DNA from: Maritimibacter harenae
GTDB taxonomy: Bacteria > Pseudomonadota > Alphaproteobacteria > Rhodobacterales > Rhodobacteraceae
Length of the DNA: 64,000 bases
Reading direction: 5' to 3'
NCBI RefSeq assembly: GCF_009882975.1
Contig: NZ_WTUX01000002.1
Location: 68,489 to 132,488 of the forward strand
Below the pieces are notes generated by a model. That model searched no databases. It was not told the DNA's origin and worked only from the letters and a program-made list of their open reading frames with translations. The position numbers and the translations under genes were made by a program. Within the stretch, counting starts at the first letter, position 1. Each line of letters begins with the position of its first letter. Below, piece by piece: positions 52,981 to 62,210 of the stretch.

Positions 52981-54126
52981 TTATCTTGGTCGCAGCATGT
53001 CGCGGGTCAGGTCCGACACCGTCGCCGCGCCCATCAGGCGCATGTCGCGTTCGACCTCGTCCTTGAGCAGCCCGACCATCCGTTCGACCCCGGCCTGTCC
53101 GGCGGCGGCCAGCGGGAACAGGTAACCGCGCCCGATACCCACCGCCTTCGCGCCCATCGCGAGCGCCTTGACGATATGGGTGCCGCGCTGGATGCCGCTG
53201 TCCATCATCACGTCGAGCTTGTCGCCCACCTGGTCCACGATGCCGCCGAGCGCATCGAACGGGGCGAGCGATCCGTCGAGCTGCCGCCCGGCGTGGTTCG
53301 ACAGCACCACCGCGTCGCAGCCCAGCTCGGCCGCGCGGGCCGCGTCGTCGGGATGGATGACGCCCTTGAGGCAGAACTTGCCGTCCCAGAGCTCAATCAT
53401 CTCGGCGAGGTCGTCCCAGTTCATCGTGGGGTCCAGCATCTCGGTGAAATAGCGCCCGATGGACATGGTGCCGCCGCCCATGTCGACGTGGTCGTCGAGC
53501 TGGGGCAGGGCGAATTTCTCGTGGCGCACGTAATTGATGCCCCAGGCCGGTTTCATGGCGAATTGCGCCATGCCGGCGAGCGTCAGCCTGAAGGGGATGG
53601 AGAAGCCGGTGCGCTTGTCGCGCTCGCGGTTGCCGCCGGTCATGCTGTCGACGGTGAGCATCATCACGTCGACGCCCGCCTCCTTCGCGCGCTGCATCAT
53701 CGCGCGGTTCAGGCCACGGTCCTTATGAAAGTAGAACTGGTAGACCTGCGGCGTGTCGTGTTTGCGCCGCAGCTCTTCAAGCGACGTGGTACCCAGCGAC
53801 GAGACGCCGAACATCGTGCCGTATTTCGCCGCCGCCGCCGCGACCGCGCGCTCCCCGTCGTGGTGAAAGAGGCGCTGGAGCGCGGTGGGCGACAGGTAGA
53901 AGGGCAGGGCCAGTTTCTGTCCCATGATCTCGACCGACAGGTCCACGTCCTTGGTCCCGCGCAGCACGTGCGGCACCAGGTCGACCGCATCGAACGCCGC
54001 CGAGTTGCGCCGCATCGTCACCTCGTCGTCGGCGCCGCCGTCGATGTAGTTGAAGATGGGCGATGGCAGGCGGCGCTTCGCGAGCCGCCTGAAGTCGTGG
54101 AAATTATGGCACTGAGACAGTCGCAT
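52981..54126 (-). CDS. FMN-dependent alpha-hydroxy acid dehydrogenase (L-lactate dehydrogenase-like)
   Basis: 381 residues, glycolate oxidase / LldD family. The active-site segment is SNHAGRQLDGS with the catalytic His and Arg, and the FMN-binding parts are LSPTALQRLFHHDGE and MMDSGIQRGTHIVKALAMGAKAVGIGR. It is placed between rhaD and rhaI. The aldolase and dehydrogenase of RhaD are expected to yield L-lactate, so this protein probably oxidises L-lactate to pyruvate at the membrane. ATG 54126 is chosen for the GGAGGA ribosome-binding site immediately upstream and the family N-terminus MRLSQCHNFHDFRRLAKRR. Confidence 0.9.
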   Translation of the reverse strand: MRLSQCHNFHDFRRLAKRRLPSPIFNYIDGGADDEVTMRRNSAAFDAVDLVPHVLRGTKDVDLSVEIMGQKLALPFYLSPTALQRLFHHDGERAVAAAAAKYGTMFGVSSLGTTSLEELRRKHDTPQVYQFYFHKDRGLNRAMMQRAKEAGVDVMMLTVDSMTGGNRERDKRTGFSIPFRLTLAGMAQFAMKPAWGINYVRHEKFALPQLDDHVDMGGGTMSIGRYFTEMLDPTMNWDDLAEMIELWDGKFCLKGVIHPDDAARAAELGCDAVVLSNHAGRQLDGSLAPFDALGGIVDQVGDKLDVMMDSGIQRGTHIVKALAMGAKAVGIGRGYLFPLAAAGQAGVERMVGLLKDEVERDMRLMGAATVSDLTRDMLRPR

Positions 54127-54170
54127 GGGTCCTCCGCTCCGCAAATGGGGCGGCGCGCCGCCCCGCTCCG

Positions 54171-56270
54171 TCAGCGCGTGAAGGCTTCCTTGTTGCCCGC
54201 ATCCACGTTGACGATGTTCCCCGTGGATTTAGCCGAGGTATCGGCGGCAAAGAAATAGGCAGCTTCGGCGATGTCTTCGGGCAGGACCGAGCGCTTGAGC
54301 AGGGAACGGTTGCGATACATCTCTTCCAGCCCCTCCTTGTCGGTGCCGTAGGTCGAGGCGCGCTGGTCGAGCCATTCGCCTTCCCAGATCTTGGAGCCGC
54401 GCAGCACGGCGTCCGGGTTCACCACGTTCACGCGGATGCCGGCCTCGGCGCCTTCGAGCGCGAGACAGCGGGCGAGGTGAATCTCGGAGGCCTTGGCCGT
54501 GCAATAGGCCGAGGCGTTCGGGCTTGCCGCAAGGCCGTTCTTCGACGCCACGAAGACCACGGACCCGCCGATGCCCTGCACGCGCATTACCTTGAACGCT
54601 TCGCGCGAGACGAGGAAATAGCCGGTGGACAGGATGTCCATGTTCTTCTGCCAAAGCTCGAGGGAGGTTTCCTCGACCGGGGCGGACGAGGCGATGCCCG
54701 CGTTCGACACGAGGATGTCGATGCCCCCGAACTCGACCGAGAGGTCGGCATAGGACGCCGTGACCTCGGCCTCTTCAGTGACGTTCATCTTCACCGTGCG
54801 CACCACGTCGCGCCCGTAGCGCTGGACGAGGTTCTCCTTGGTGGCTTCCAGGTTGTCCTCGTTGATGTCGGCGAGCATCACGCAGGCGCCTTCCGACAGG
54901 TAACGTTCGGCGGTGGCCGAGCCGATGCCGCCCGCGCCCCCCGTGACCAGCGCGACGCGGCCGGCCAGCGACTTGGGCTTGGGCATGCGCTGCAACTTGG
55001 CCTCTTCGAGGAGCCAATATTCGATGTCGAAGGCTTCCTGCTCGGGTAGACCCACGTATTCGGACACGGCCGAGGCGCCGCGCATCACGTTGATGGCGTT
55101 CACGTAGAACTCGCCCGAGATCCGGGCGGTGGCCTTGTCCTTGGCGAAGGTGATCATGCCGACGCCGGGGACCAGGTAGACGACCGCGTTCGGGTCGCGG
55201 ATCGCCGGGCTGTCGTCGCGTTTGCAGCGCTCGTAATAGGCCGCGTAATCCTCGCGGTAGGCGGCGATCTGGTCAGCGAGCCCATCCATCACCTCGTCGA
55301 GGTTGTTCTTCGCAGGATCGAAATTCACCACCAGCGGGCGGATCTTGGTGCGCAGGAAGTGGTCGGGGCAGGAGGTGCCGAGCGCGGCCAACGGCTCCAT
55401 GTCGCGCGCGTTGACGAATTCCAGCACCGTGTCGCTGTCCTCGAAATGGCCGACCATGTGCTGGTTGCCGGAGACGAAACCACGGATCGCCGGCATCAGG
55501 CGGGCCGCCACGGCGCGGCGTTCTTCGGGGGTGAGGCTCTCGTGGATCGCGCCACCGAAGGCATCCTGTCCGGCGGTCTTGTCGGCGAACCAGTCCATCG
55601 CGCGCTGGATGATGCCGATGGTCAACTCGTAGCATTCCTTGGCATCGTCGGCCCAGGTGAAGAGCCCGTGGCTCTCCAGCACGACGCCCTTCGCCTCGGG
55701 GTTCTTCTTGCAGAAATCCTCGAGCCAGAGGCCCAGCTCGTAGCCCGGCTTCTTCCACGGCAGCCAGCCGATCTCGTCGCCGAACACCTCCTGTGTCAGC
55801 TCCCTGGAGTTCTTCGAGGCGGCGATCGCGATGATCGCATCGGGGTGCATATGGTCGACGTGCTTCTTGGGCACATAGGCATGCAGCGGCGTGTCGATGG
55901 AGGCAGCGCGCGGGTTCAGGTTGAAGGTGCAGTGGGGCAGGTAGCCGACCATCTCGTCTTCATACTCGACGCCACGGTAAAGGTCCTTCAGCGCATTCAG
56001 CTTGTCCATGTAGAGGGTCGCGAACCCGTCCATCTTGATGGAGCCGACATCACCACCGGACCCTTTGACCCAGAGTACTTCGACCTGATCGCCGGTGAGC
56101 GGATCGGTCTCCATCACCTTGGCCGAGGTATTGCCGCCGCCGTAGTTCGTGATTCTCTTGTCCGAGCCCAGGAGGTTCGAGCGGTAGAGCAGTTTCTCGG
56201 GCTCGCTCATCCCCTTGGATTTCGCGTCATCCCACAGGTTTTCAAGCCGGTTATCGGCGCGCGTCAGCAT
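54171..56270 (-). CDS. rhaD: bifunctional rhamnulose-1-phosphate aldolase / lactaldehyde dehydrogenase
   Basis: 699 residues. The N-terminal class II aldolase domain (about 1-430) has GGGNTSAKV, DHMHPDAIIAIAAS and LESHGLFTWAD. The C-terminal short-chain dehydrogenase domain (435-699) has VTGGAGGIG, S576 in FVASKNG, Y589 and K593 in AYCTAKAS. It cleaves L-rhamnulose-1-phosphate to DHAP and L-lactaldehyde, and the SDR half is thought to oxidise lactaldehyde. ATG 56270 follows GGGAGGA. It is divergent from rhaR. Similar fused RhaD proteins occur in rhizobia and roseobacters. Confidence 0.94.
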   Translation of the reverse strand: MLTRADNRLENLWDDAKSKGMSEPEKLLYRSNLLGSDKRITNYGGGNTSAKVMETDPLTGDQVEVLWVKGSGGDVGSIKMDGFATLYMDKLNALKDLYRGVEYEDEMVGYLPHCTFNLNPRAASIDTPLHAYVPKKHVDHMHPDAIIAIAASKNSRELTQEVFGDEIGWLPWKKPGYELGLWLEDFCKKNPEAKGVVLESHGLFTWADDAKECYELTIGIIQRAMDWFADKTAGQDAFGGAIHESLTPEERRAVAARLMPAIRGFVSGNQHMVGHFEDSDTVLEFVNARDMEPLAALGTSCPDHFLRTKIRPLVVNFDPAKNNLDEVMDGLADQIAAYREDYAAYYERCKRDDSPAIRDPNAVVYLVPGVGMITFAKDKATARISGEFYVNAINVMRGASAVSEYVGLPEQEAFDIEYWLLEEAKLQRMPKPKSLAGRVALVTGGAGGIGSATAERYLSEGACVMLADINEDNLEATKENLVQRYGRDVVRTVKMNVTEEAEVTASYADLSVEFGGIDILVSNAGIASSAPVEETSLELWQKNMDILSTGYFLVSREAFKVMRVQGIGGSVVFVASKNGLAASPNASAYCTAKASEIHLARCLALEGAEAGIRVNVVNPDAVLRGSKIWEGEWLDQRASTYGTDKEGLEEMYRNRSLLKRSVLPEDIAEAAYFFAADTSAKSTGNIVNVDAGNKEAFTR

Positions 56271-56458
56271 GATGTTCCTCCCATGAAAGCCGCGATATGC
56301 AGCCAGAGCCATTGGCGGGAGCCTGCGAGAAACGCCGGCCCAAGTCAACCAAAACCAATCAAGAATGATCATGCTGCGTTGCAAAATGATCGAATATGAA
56401 AACTTTTGATTGACGCATGACCAGAATCGGGCATGCTGTCAGGAACGGGAGGACGAAG
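56271..56458. promoter_or_regulatory. rhaD-rhaR divergent control region
   Basis: 188-bp region. Two direct copies of AATGATC start at 56364 and 56385, 21 bp apart (two helical turns). An inverted pair CAATCAA (56356-56362) / TTGATTG (56406-56412) flanks them. Repeated half-sites of this kind are used by DeoR regulators, so RhaR binding is the simplest reading. Confidence 0.5.
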
Positions 56459-57259
56459 ATGCACGAAACGGAACGCCACCGGCTTATCCTGTCCGCGGTA
56501 CAGGAGCGCCCCATCGTCACGGTGGGTGAGCTGGTCGCCTTGACCGAGACCTCCGAAGCGACGATCCGGCGCGACATCGCCACGCTGGACAAGCAAAAGC
56601 GCCTGCGTCGTGTGCGCGGCGGGGCCGAGGCGATCACGCCGCCGCCCCTGCCGGGGCTGGCCGGCCGGCCGTTCGCTGTGAACCAGACGATCAACGCAGA
56701 GGAAAAACAGGTGATCGCGCGCGAAGCTGTCGCACTGTGCGACGACGGCGACCCGATCATCATCAACGGCGGCACCACGACGTTCCAGATGGTCCACCAC
56801 CTTGCCAACCGGCGGGTACAGGTGATGACCAACAGCTTTCCGATCGCCGAGCACCTGCTCAAGCACACCAAGAACACCGTCATGGTGCCCGGCGGCGCGC
56901 TCTACCGTGAACAGAACATCATCCTCAGCCCGTTCGAGAACGACATGACGCGCCATTATTATGCCAAGCGCATGTTCATGGGCGCCTACGGGGTCGGCCC
57001 GATGGGGCTGATGGAGAACGATCCGCTGCTCATCCAGGCGGAGGAGAAACTGATCGGCCAGGCCGATGAGCTGGTCGTTCTCGTCGACAGTTCCAAGTTC
57101 GAGAACCGCTCCAGCCTCGTGCTGTGCGGGCTCGAGCGGATCGACGTCGTCATTACCGACGAAGGCATTTCGGACCGGGTCGCTTCGATGCTCGAAGCGG
57201 CCGAGGTCCGGGTGATCGTGGCCCAGTCAGGGGCCACGCGGAAAACGGACGCAAGCTGA
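56459..57259 (+). CDS. rhaR: DeoR-family regulator of rhamnose catabolism
   Basis: 266 residues. The N-terminal DeoR HTH is ERHRLILSAVQERPIVTVGE and LVALTETSEATIRRDIATLD. The C-terminal sugar-phosphate isomerase-like ligand domain has DGDPIIINGGTTTFQMVHHL and LVDSSKFENRSS. It is the first gene of rhaRSTPQUK and divergent from rhaD, as in Rhizobium leguminosarum. It probably represses both arms until a rhamnose pathway intermediate binds. ATG 56459 is chosen over 56417 because GGGAGGA sits at the right distance. Confidence 0.92.
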   Translation: MHETERHRLILSAVQERPIVTVGELVALTETSEATIRRDIATLDKQKRLRRVRGGAEAITPPPLPGLAGRPFAVNQTINAEEKQVIAREAVALCDDGDPIIINGGTTTFQMVHHLANRRVQVMTNSFPIAEHLLKHTKNTVMVPGGALYREQNIILSPFENDMTRHYYAKRMFMGAYGVGPMGLMENDPLLIQAEEKLIGQADELVVLVDSSKFENRSSLVLCGLERIDVVITDEGISDRVASMLEAAEVRVIVAQSGATRKTDAS

Positions 57260-57303
57260 ACGATTACGCGTCCGCCAAGATACTCAGCCAGGGAGGTTAT
57301 ATC

Positions 57304-58305
57304 ATGAGTATGACGAGGAGAATGTTCGGTGGCGCAGCGGCTGCGGCACTCATGCTGGCGGGCGGCGCGGCCCAGGCACAGGACGACAACGTCCGCATCG
57401 CGTTGGTGGTGAAGGCACTGGGCATCGGGTTCTTCGAAGCCGCCGCCGAAGGGGCCGAGGAGGCCGCGGAAGAGCTGGGCAACGTCGAGGTCATCTACAC
57501 CGGCCCGACCGACACCACCGCCGAGGGGCAGATCGAGGTCATCAACTCGCTCATCGCCCAGCAGGTCGACGCCATCGCCGTGTCCGCCAACGACACCGAC
57601 GCGCTGGTTCCGGCACTGAAAAAGGCGATGCAGCGCGGCATCAAGGTGATCTCCTGGGACTCCGGCGTCGCGCCCGAGGGCCGGATGCTGCACCTCAACC
57701 CGTCGTCCAATTCGCTGATCGGCAACATGATCATCAAGCTCGCCGCCGACGAGCTGCCGGAAGGCGGCGAAGTCGCGGTGCTGTCGGCCACCACCACGTC
57801 GACGAACCAGAACATCTGGATCGAAGAGATGAACAAGGTGATGGACAACTACCCGGACATCGAGGTGGTGGGCACCGTCTACGGCGACGACCTTGCCGAC
57901 AAGTCCTACCGCGAGGCGACCGGCCTGATGCAGACCTACCCGGACCTCGACGCGATCATCGCGCCGACCTCGGTGGGCATCGTGGCCGCCGCGCGTGCCG
58001 TCGAGGACGCCGGCAAGGTGGGCGAAGTGAACGTCACCGGCCTGGGCCTGCCCTCCGAGATGGCCGGCGCCATTGAATCGGGCGCGTCCAAGTCCTTCGC
58101 GATCTGGAACCCGATCGACCTGGGCTACTCGGCGACCTATCTCGCCTACCAGCTCGCCACCGAGCAGGCCGAGGCCGAGCCGGGCGCGGAAATCCCGATG
58201 GGCCGCATGGGCACGCTCACCCTCGACGAGAACAACGAGGGCGCGATGGCCGATCCGTTCGTCTACGACGAGACGAACATCGACGACTTCAAGGACATCT
58301 TCTGA
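57304..58305 (+). CDS. rhaS: rhamnose ABC transporter binding protein
   Basis: 333 residues, periplasmic-binding-protein family 4. The signal MSMTRRMFGGAAAAALMLAG has a twin arginine (TRRMFG), so Tat export is possible, ending at AQA-QDD. The mature protein has IGFFEAAAEGAEEAAEELG and GPTDTTAEGQIEVINSLIAQ, typical of RhaS. A hairpin separates it from rhaT. Captures L-rhamnose in the periplasm. Confidence 0.9.
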   Translation: MSMTRRMFGGAAAAALMLAGGAAQAQDDNVRIALVVKALGIGFFEAAAEGAEEAAEELGNVEVIYTGPTDTTAEGQIEVINSLIAQQVDAIAVSANDTDALVPALKKAMQRGIKVISWDSGVAPEGRMLHLNPSSNSLIGNMIIKLAADELPEGGEVAVLSATTTSTNQNIWIEEMNKVMDNYPDIEVVGTVYGDDLADKSYREATGLMQTYPDLDAIIAPTSVGIVAAARAVEDAGKVGEVNVTGLGLPSEMAGAIESGASKSFAIWNPIDLGYSATYLAYQLATEQAEAEPGAEIPMGRMGTLTLDENNEGAMADPFVYDETNIDDFKDIF

Positions 58306-58314
58306 TCTCCTCCC

Positions 58315-58348
58315 GCCCCGGCGCGCGGGTCCGCCCGTGTGCCGGGGC
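58315..58348 (+). terminator. intercistronic hairpin after rhaS
   Basis: GCCCCGGC (58315-58322) pairs with GCCGGGGC (58341-58348) and an inner CGGG/CCCG stem. It has no T-tract. This is the same arrangement as after the other binding-protein genes of the window. Confidence 0.65.
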
Positions 58349-58376
58349 ACCTTCATCCAACCGATCGGAGGCCGCG

Positions 58377-59924
58377 ATGCAGATGAGCATCGAGACCCAA
58401 ACACGCGAAGCGTCGCCGGTGTCGACCGACCCCGTGCTGACACTCGACGGGATCACCAAGACCTTTCCGGGGGTCAAGGCGCTCGACCAGGTGTCGCTCG
58501 AACTCTACCCGGGTCAGGTGACCGCGCTGGTGGGCGAGAACGGGGCGGGCAAGTCGACCATCGTCAAGACGCTCACCGGTATCTACCAGCCCGACGAGGG
58601 CACGATCCGTGTCGCGGGCGAGGACGTGCATTTCGCCACCGCGCAGGACGCCTCCGCCGCCGGGATCACCGCCATTCACCAGGAAACGGTGCTCTTCGAC
58701 GAGCTCACCGTCGCCGAGAACATCTTCATCGGCCATGCCCCGAAGGGCCGCTTCGGGATGATCGACTGGTCCGAGATGCGCCGCCGGGCGCGCGAGATCC
58801 TCGACCGGATCGACGCCGATCTCGACCCGGACATGCCGCTGCGCGATCTGGGGATCGCCTCCAAGCACCTTGTCGCCATCGCCCGCGCGCTCTCGGTCGA
58901 TGCGCGCGTCGTCATCATGGACGAACCGACCGCCGCGCTCAGCCACAAGGAAATCGAAGAGCTCTACGAACTGGTCGAGCGCCTGAAGGCAGAAGGCCGC
59001 GCGATCCTCTTCATCAGCCACAAGTTCGACGAGATCTTTCGCATCGCCGACCGGTTCACCGTGTTCCGCGATGGCAAGCACGTGGGCGCGGGCCTGATTT
59101 CCGAGATCACCGAGGCCGACCTCGTGCGTCTCATGGTGGGCCGGGACGTCGACCAGATATTCCCGAAACGCGAACACAAGCTCGACGGCGAAGTGCTGCA
59201 GGTCGTGGGCTATTCCCACCCGACCGAGTTCGACAGCATCGGTTTCACCTTGCGCAAGGGCGAGATCCTGGGCTTCTACGGCCTGGTCGGCGCCGGCCGG
59301 TCCGAGGTGATGCAGTCGCTCTTCGGGATCACCAAACCCTCGAAGGGCGTGGTCAAGATCGATGGTGACATCAAGGTTATCCGCTCGCCCGCCGACGCGG
59401 TCGACAACGGGATCGTCTATGTCCCCGAGGATCGCGGCAAGCAGGGTGCGGTGATCGGGCTGCCGATCTTCCAGAACATCACGCTGCCCTCGCTCAGCCA
59501 GACCTCGCGCGCGGGGTTCCTGCGGATGTCGGAGGAATTCGCGCTCGCGCGGGAATACACGGAGAGGCTCGACCTGCGCGCCGCATCGCTCGACCAGGAC
59601 GTGGGCAACCTGTCCGGCGGCAACCAGCAGAAGGTGGTGATCGCCAAGTGGCTGGCCACCAAGCCCAAGGTCATCATCCTCGACGAGCCCACCAAGGGCA
59701 TCGACATCGGATCCAAGGCGGCCGTGCATGCCTTCATGGCCGAACTGGCCGCGCAGGGACTTGCCGTGATCATGGTCAGTTCGGAAATCCCCGAGGTGAT
59801 GGGCATGTCAGACCGCGTGATCGTCATGCGCGAAGGATTGATCGCGGCGGAACTGGAAGGCGACGACCTGACGCCGGAAACACTGGTGCGCCACGCGGCG
59901 GGCATCGGGGAGGAGGACCAATGA
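58377..59924 (+). CDS. rhaT: rhamnose ABC transporter ATP-binding protein
   Basis: 515 residues with two ATPase halves. The first has GENGAGKST and VVIMDEPTAALS, and the second has GLVGAGRSE, LSGGNQQKVVIAKWL and VIILDEPTKGIDIG. RbsA-type, as expected for the CUT2 family. An alternative ATG two codons in (58383) is possible. Its stop overlaps the rhaP start by four bases. Confidence 0.92.
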   Translation: MQMSIETQTREASPVSTDPVLTLDGITKTFPGVKALDQVSLELYPGQVTALVGENGAGKSTIVKTLTGIYQPDEGTIRVAGEDVHFATAQDASAAGITAIHQETVLFDELTVAENIFIGHAPKGRFGMIDWSEMRRRAREILDRIDADLDPDMPLRDLGIASKHLVAIARALSVDARVVIMDEPTAALSHKEIEELYELVERLKAEGRAILFISHKFDEIFRIADRFTVFRDGKHVGAGLISEITEADLVRLMVGRDVDQIFPKREHKLDGEVLQVVGYSHPTEFDSIGFTLRKGEILGFYGLVGAGRSEVMQSLFGITKPSKGVVKIDGDIKVIRSPADAVDNGIVYVPEDRGKQGAVIGLPIFQNITLPSLSQTSRAGFLRMSEEFALAREYTERLDLRAASLDQDVGNLSGGNQQKVVIAKWLATKPKVIILDEPTKGIDIGSKAAVHAFMAELAAQGLAVIMVSSEIPEVMGMSDRVIVMREGLIAAELEGDDLTPETLVRHAAGIGEEDQ

Positions 59925-60910
59925 TGGCGTTCCTGAAATCACGCGAGGCGATCCTCGGGGGCGCGATCCTCGTGCTCCTGGCCCTGATCGCGAGCCGCTT
60001 TCCCGGCTTCATCGCGCCCGCCAACCTCGCCCGCGTCTTCACCGACACCTCGCCGCTCCTTCTGCTCGCCCTGGGCCAGACCGTGGTGATCCTCACGCGC
60101 TGTATCGACCTGTCGGTGGCGGCGAACCTGGCGTTGACCGGCATGGTCTGCGCGATGCTGAACGCGGCGATGCCGGGCGTGCCGGTGATCGTGATCCTCG
60201 CCATCGCCGTCGGGCTCGGCGCGATCATGGGCGCGTTCAACGGCATCCTCGTGTGGAAGCTCGCGATCCCGCCCATCGTCGTGACGCTGGGCACGATGAC
60301 GATCTATCGCGGTATCATCTTCCTTATCTCCAACGGCGAATGGGTCAACGCACACGAGATGAGCGCGGCCTTCACCGGCTTTCCGCGCGCCTCGATCCTC
60401 GGGCTGCCCGTGCTCGCATGGTTCGCCATCGTGCTGGCGGCGCTGTTCATCCTGATGATCGCGCGCACGCCGCTGGGCCGCTCCTTCTATGCCGTGGGCG
60501 GCAATCCGCACGCGGCCGTCTATACCGGCATCGACGTGGGCCGGACGCAGTTCTGGGCCTTCGTCATCTCCGGCGCGCTCGCGGGTCTGACCGGGTATCT
60601 CTGGGTCGCGCGCTACGCCGTGGCCTATGTCGACATCGCGGGCGGTTTCGAGCTGGAGGTCGTCGCGGCCTGCGTGATCGGGGGCATCTCGATCGCCGGG
60701 GGCGCGGGGACCATCCTGGGCACGATCCTGGGTGCGCTCTTCCTCGGGATCGTGAAGAACGCGCTGCCGGTCGTCGACATCTCACCCTTCTGGCAGATGG
60801 CCATCTCCGGCGCCGCGATCATCACCGCCGTGGCGTTCAACGCCCGCAGCGCGAAGGCCAAGGGCCGTATCATCCTGCGCCGCGCGCAGGCACAGGGAGC
60901 ACAGGCATGA
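59921..60910 (+). CDS. rhaP: rhamnose ABC transporter permease
   Basis: 329 residues, RbsC-like. Motifs [15 protein letters not shown] and [20 protein letters not shown] are present. It starts ATGATG directly over the rhaT stop and overlaps rhaQ by four bases. Forms the heterodimeric channel with RhaQ. Confidence 0.92.
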   Translation: MMAFLKSREAILGGAILVLLALIASRFPGFIAPANLARVFTDTSPLLLLALGQTVVILTRCIDLSVAANLALTGMVCAMLNAAMPGVPVIVILAIAVGLGAIMGAFNGILVWKLAIPPIVVTLGTMTIYRGIIFLISNGEWVNAHEMSAAFTGFPRASILGLPVLAWFAIVLAALFILMIARTPLGRSFYAVGGNPHAAVYTGIDVGRTQFWAFVISGALAGLTGYLWVARYAVAYVDIAGGFELEVVAACVIGGISIAGGAGTILGTILGALFLGIVKNALPVVDISPFWQMAISGAAIITAVAFNARSAKAKGRIILRRAQAQGAQA

Positions 60911-61896
60911 CGGACGCATCCAACACCCGCCACATCCCCGATCGCCTGCAGTCAAATGCGGCGCGGATCCTGAAAAGCTGGGAAGTCCTGCTTGTGGGCG
61001 TCGCGATCCTGATCTTCGTCGCGAACAGTTTCGCTTCGCCCTACTTCCTGAACGCCTGGAACCTGTCGGACGCCACGTTCAACTTCACCGAGAAGGCGAT
61101 GATCGCCTTCGCGATGGCGCTCCTGATCATCTCGGGCGAGATCGACCTGTCGGTAGCCGCGATCATTGCGCTCGCGTCCACGGCGATGGGGGCGGCAGCA
61201 CAGGTCGGGGCCGGGACATTCGAGCTGGTGCTGATCGGTCTGGTCACGGGGCTGGCCGCCGGGGCGTTCAACGGCGTGCTCGTGACCATGATGGGTCTGC
61301 CGTCCATCGTGGTGACCATCGGCACCATGAGCCTCTTTCGCGGGATCAGTTACATCATCCTGGGCGACGGGGCCTTCCGGGGCTATCCGGACGGATTCGC
61401 GTTCTTCGGGCAGGGCTATGTCTGGTGGGTGCTCTCGTTCGAATTCGTGCTCTTCGCGGTGCTCGCGGTGATCTACTACGTCGTTCTGCACCGGACGAAC
61501 TTCGGGCGCACGGTCTATACCATCGGCAACAACGCCACCGCCGCGTCCTTCTCGGGCATCCGGGTGGCGCGGGTGAAGTTCATCCTGTTCCTGCTCACCG
61601 GTCTCATGTCGGGCGTCGCGGCGATCTGCCTGACCTCGCGGCTGGGCTCGACGCGCCCATCGATCGCGTTCGGCTGGGAGCTGGAGGTCGTGACGATGGT
61701 CGTGCTCGGCGGCGTGTCGATCCTGGGCGGCTCGGGGTCCATCCCGGGCGTGGTGATCGCGGCTTTCGTCATGGGGCTAGTGACGTTCGGGCTCGGCCTT
61801 CTGAACGTGCCGGGCATCGTGATGTCGATCTTCATCGGCCTGATGCTGATCGGGGTCATCGCGCTCCCGCGCCTCTGGGCGAAACGGAGGGCCTGA
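60907..61896 (+). CDS. rhaQ: rhamnose ABC transporter permease
   Basis: 329 residues, second RbsC-like permease with [17 protein letters not shown] and [20 protein letters not shown]. The N-terminal cytoplasmic stretch is longer than in RhaP. Its stop shares one base with the rhaU start. Confidence 0.92.
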   Translation: MTDASNTRHIPDRLQSNAARILKSWEVLLVGVAILIFVANSFASPYFLNAWNLSDATFNFTEKAMIAFAMALLIISGEIDLSVAAIIALASTAMGAAAQVGAGTFELVLIGLVTGLAAGAFNGVLVTMMGLPSIVVTIGTMSLFRGISYIILGDGAFRGYPDGFAFFGQGYVWWVLSFEFVLFAVLAVIYYVVLHRTNFGRTVYTIGNNATAASFSGIRVARVKFILFLLTGLMSGVAAICLTSRLGSTRPSIAFGWELEVVTMVVLGGVSILGGSGSIPGVVIAAFVMGLVTFGLGLLNVPGIVMSIFIGLMLIGVIALPRLWAKRRA

Positions 61897-62210
61897 TGCA
61901 CAAGCACGCTTTCAAGATGAAGCTCAACCCCGGCATGGCCGCGGAATACAAGCGGCGTCATGACGAGATCTGGCCGGAGCTCGTCGAGCTCCTGCGCGGG
62001 GCGGGGGTGTCGGATTACTCGATCCACCTCGACGAAGAGACTGACATCCTCTTCGCCGTGCTCTGGCGCACGGACGACCACCGGATGGACGACCTGCCGC
62101 GGACCGACATCATGCAGCGCTGGTGGGCGCACATGGCGGACGTGATGGAGACGCACCCGGACAATGAACCGGTGGCCAAGGACCTCATCCCGATGTTCCA
62201 TATGCCCTGA
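61896..62210 (+). CDS. rhaU: L-rhamnose mutarotase
   Basis: 104 residues, normal length. Family motifs are [24 protein letters not shown] and the C-terminal [29 protein letters not shown]. Catalytic His near the middle ([12 protein letters not shown]) is conserved. It interconverts alpha and beta rhamnose. It overlaps both neighbours by one base. Confidence 0.95.
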   Translation: MHKHAFKMKLNPGMAAEYKRRHDEIWPELVELLRGAGVSDYSIHLDEETDILFAVLWRTDDHRMDDLPRTDIMQRWWAHMADVMETHPDNEPVAKDLIPMFHMP

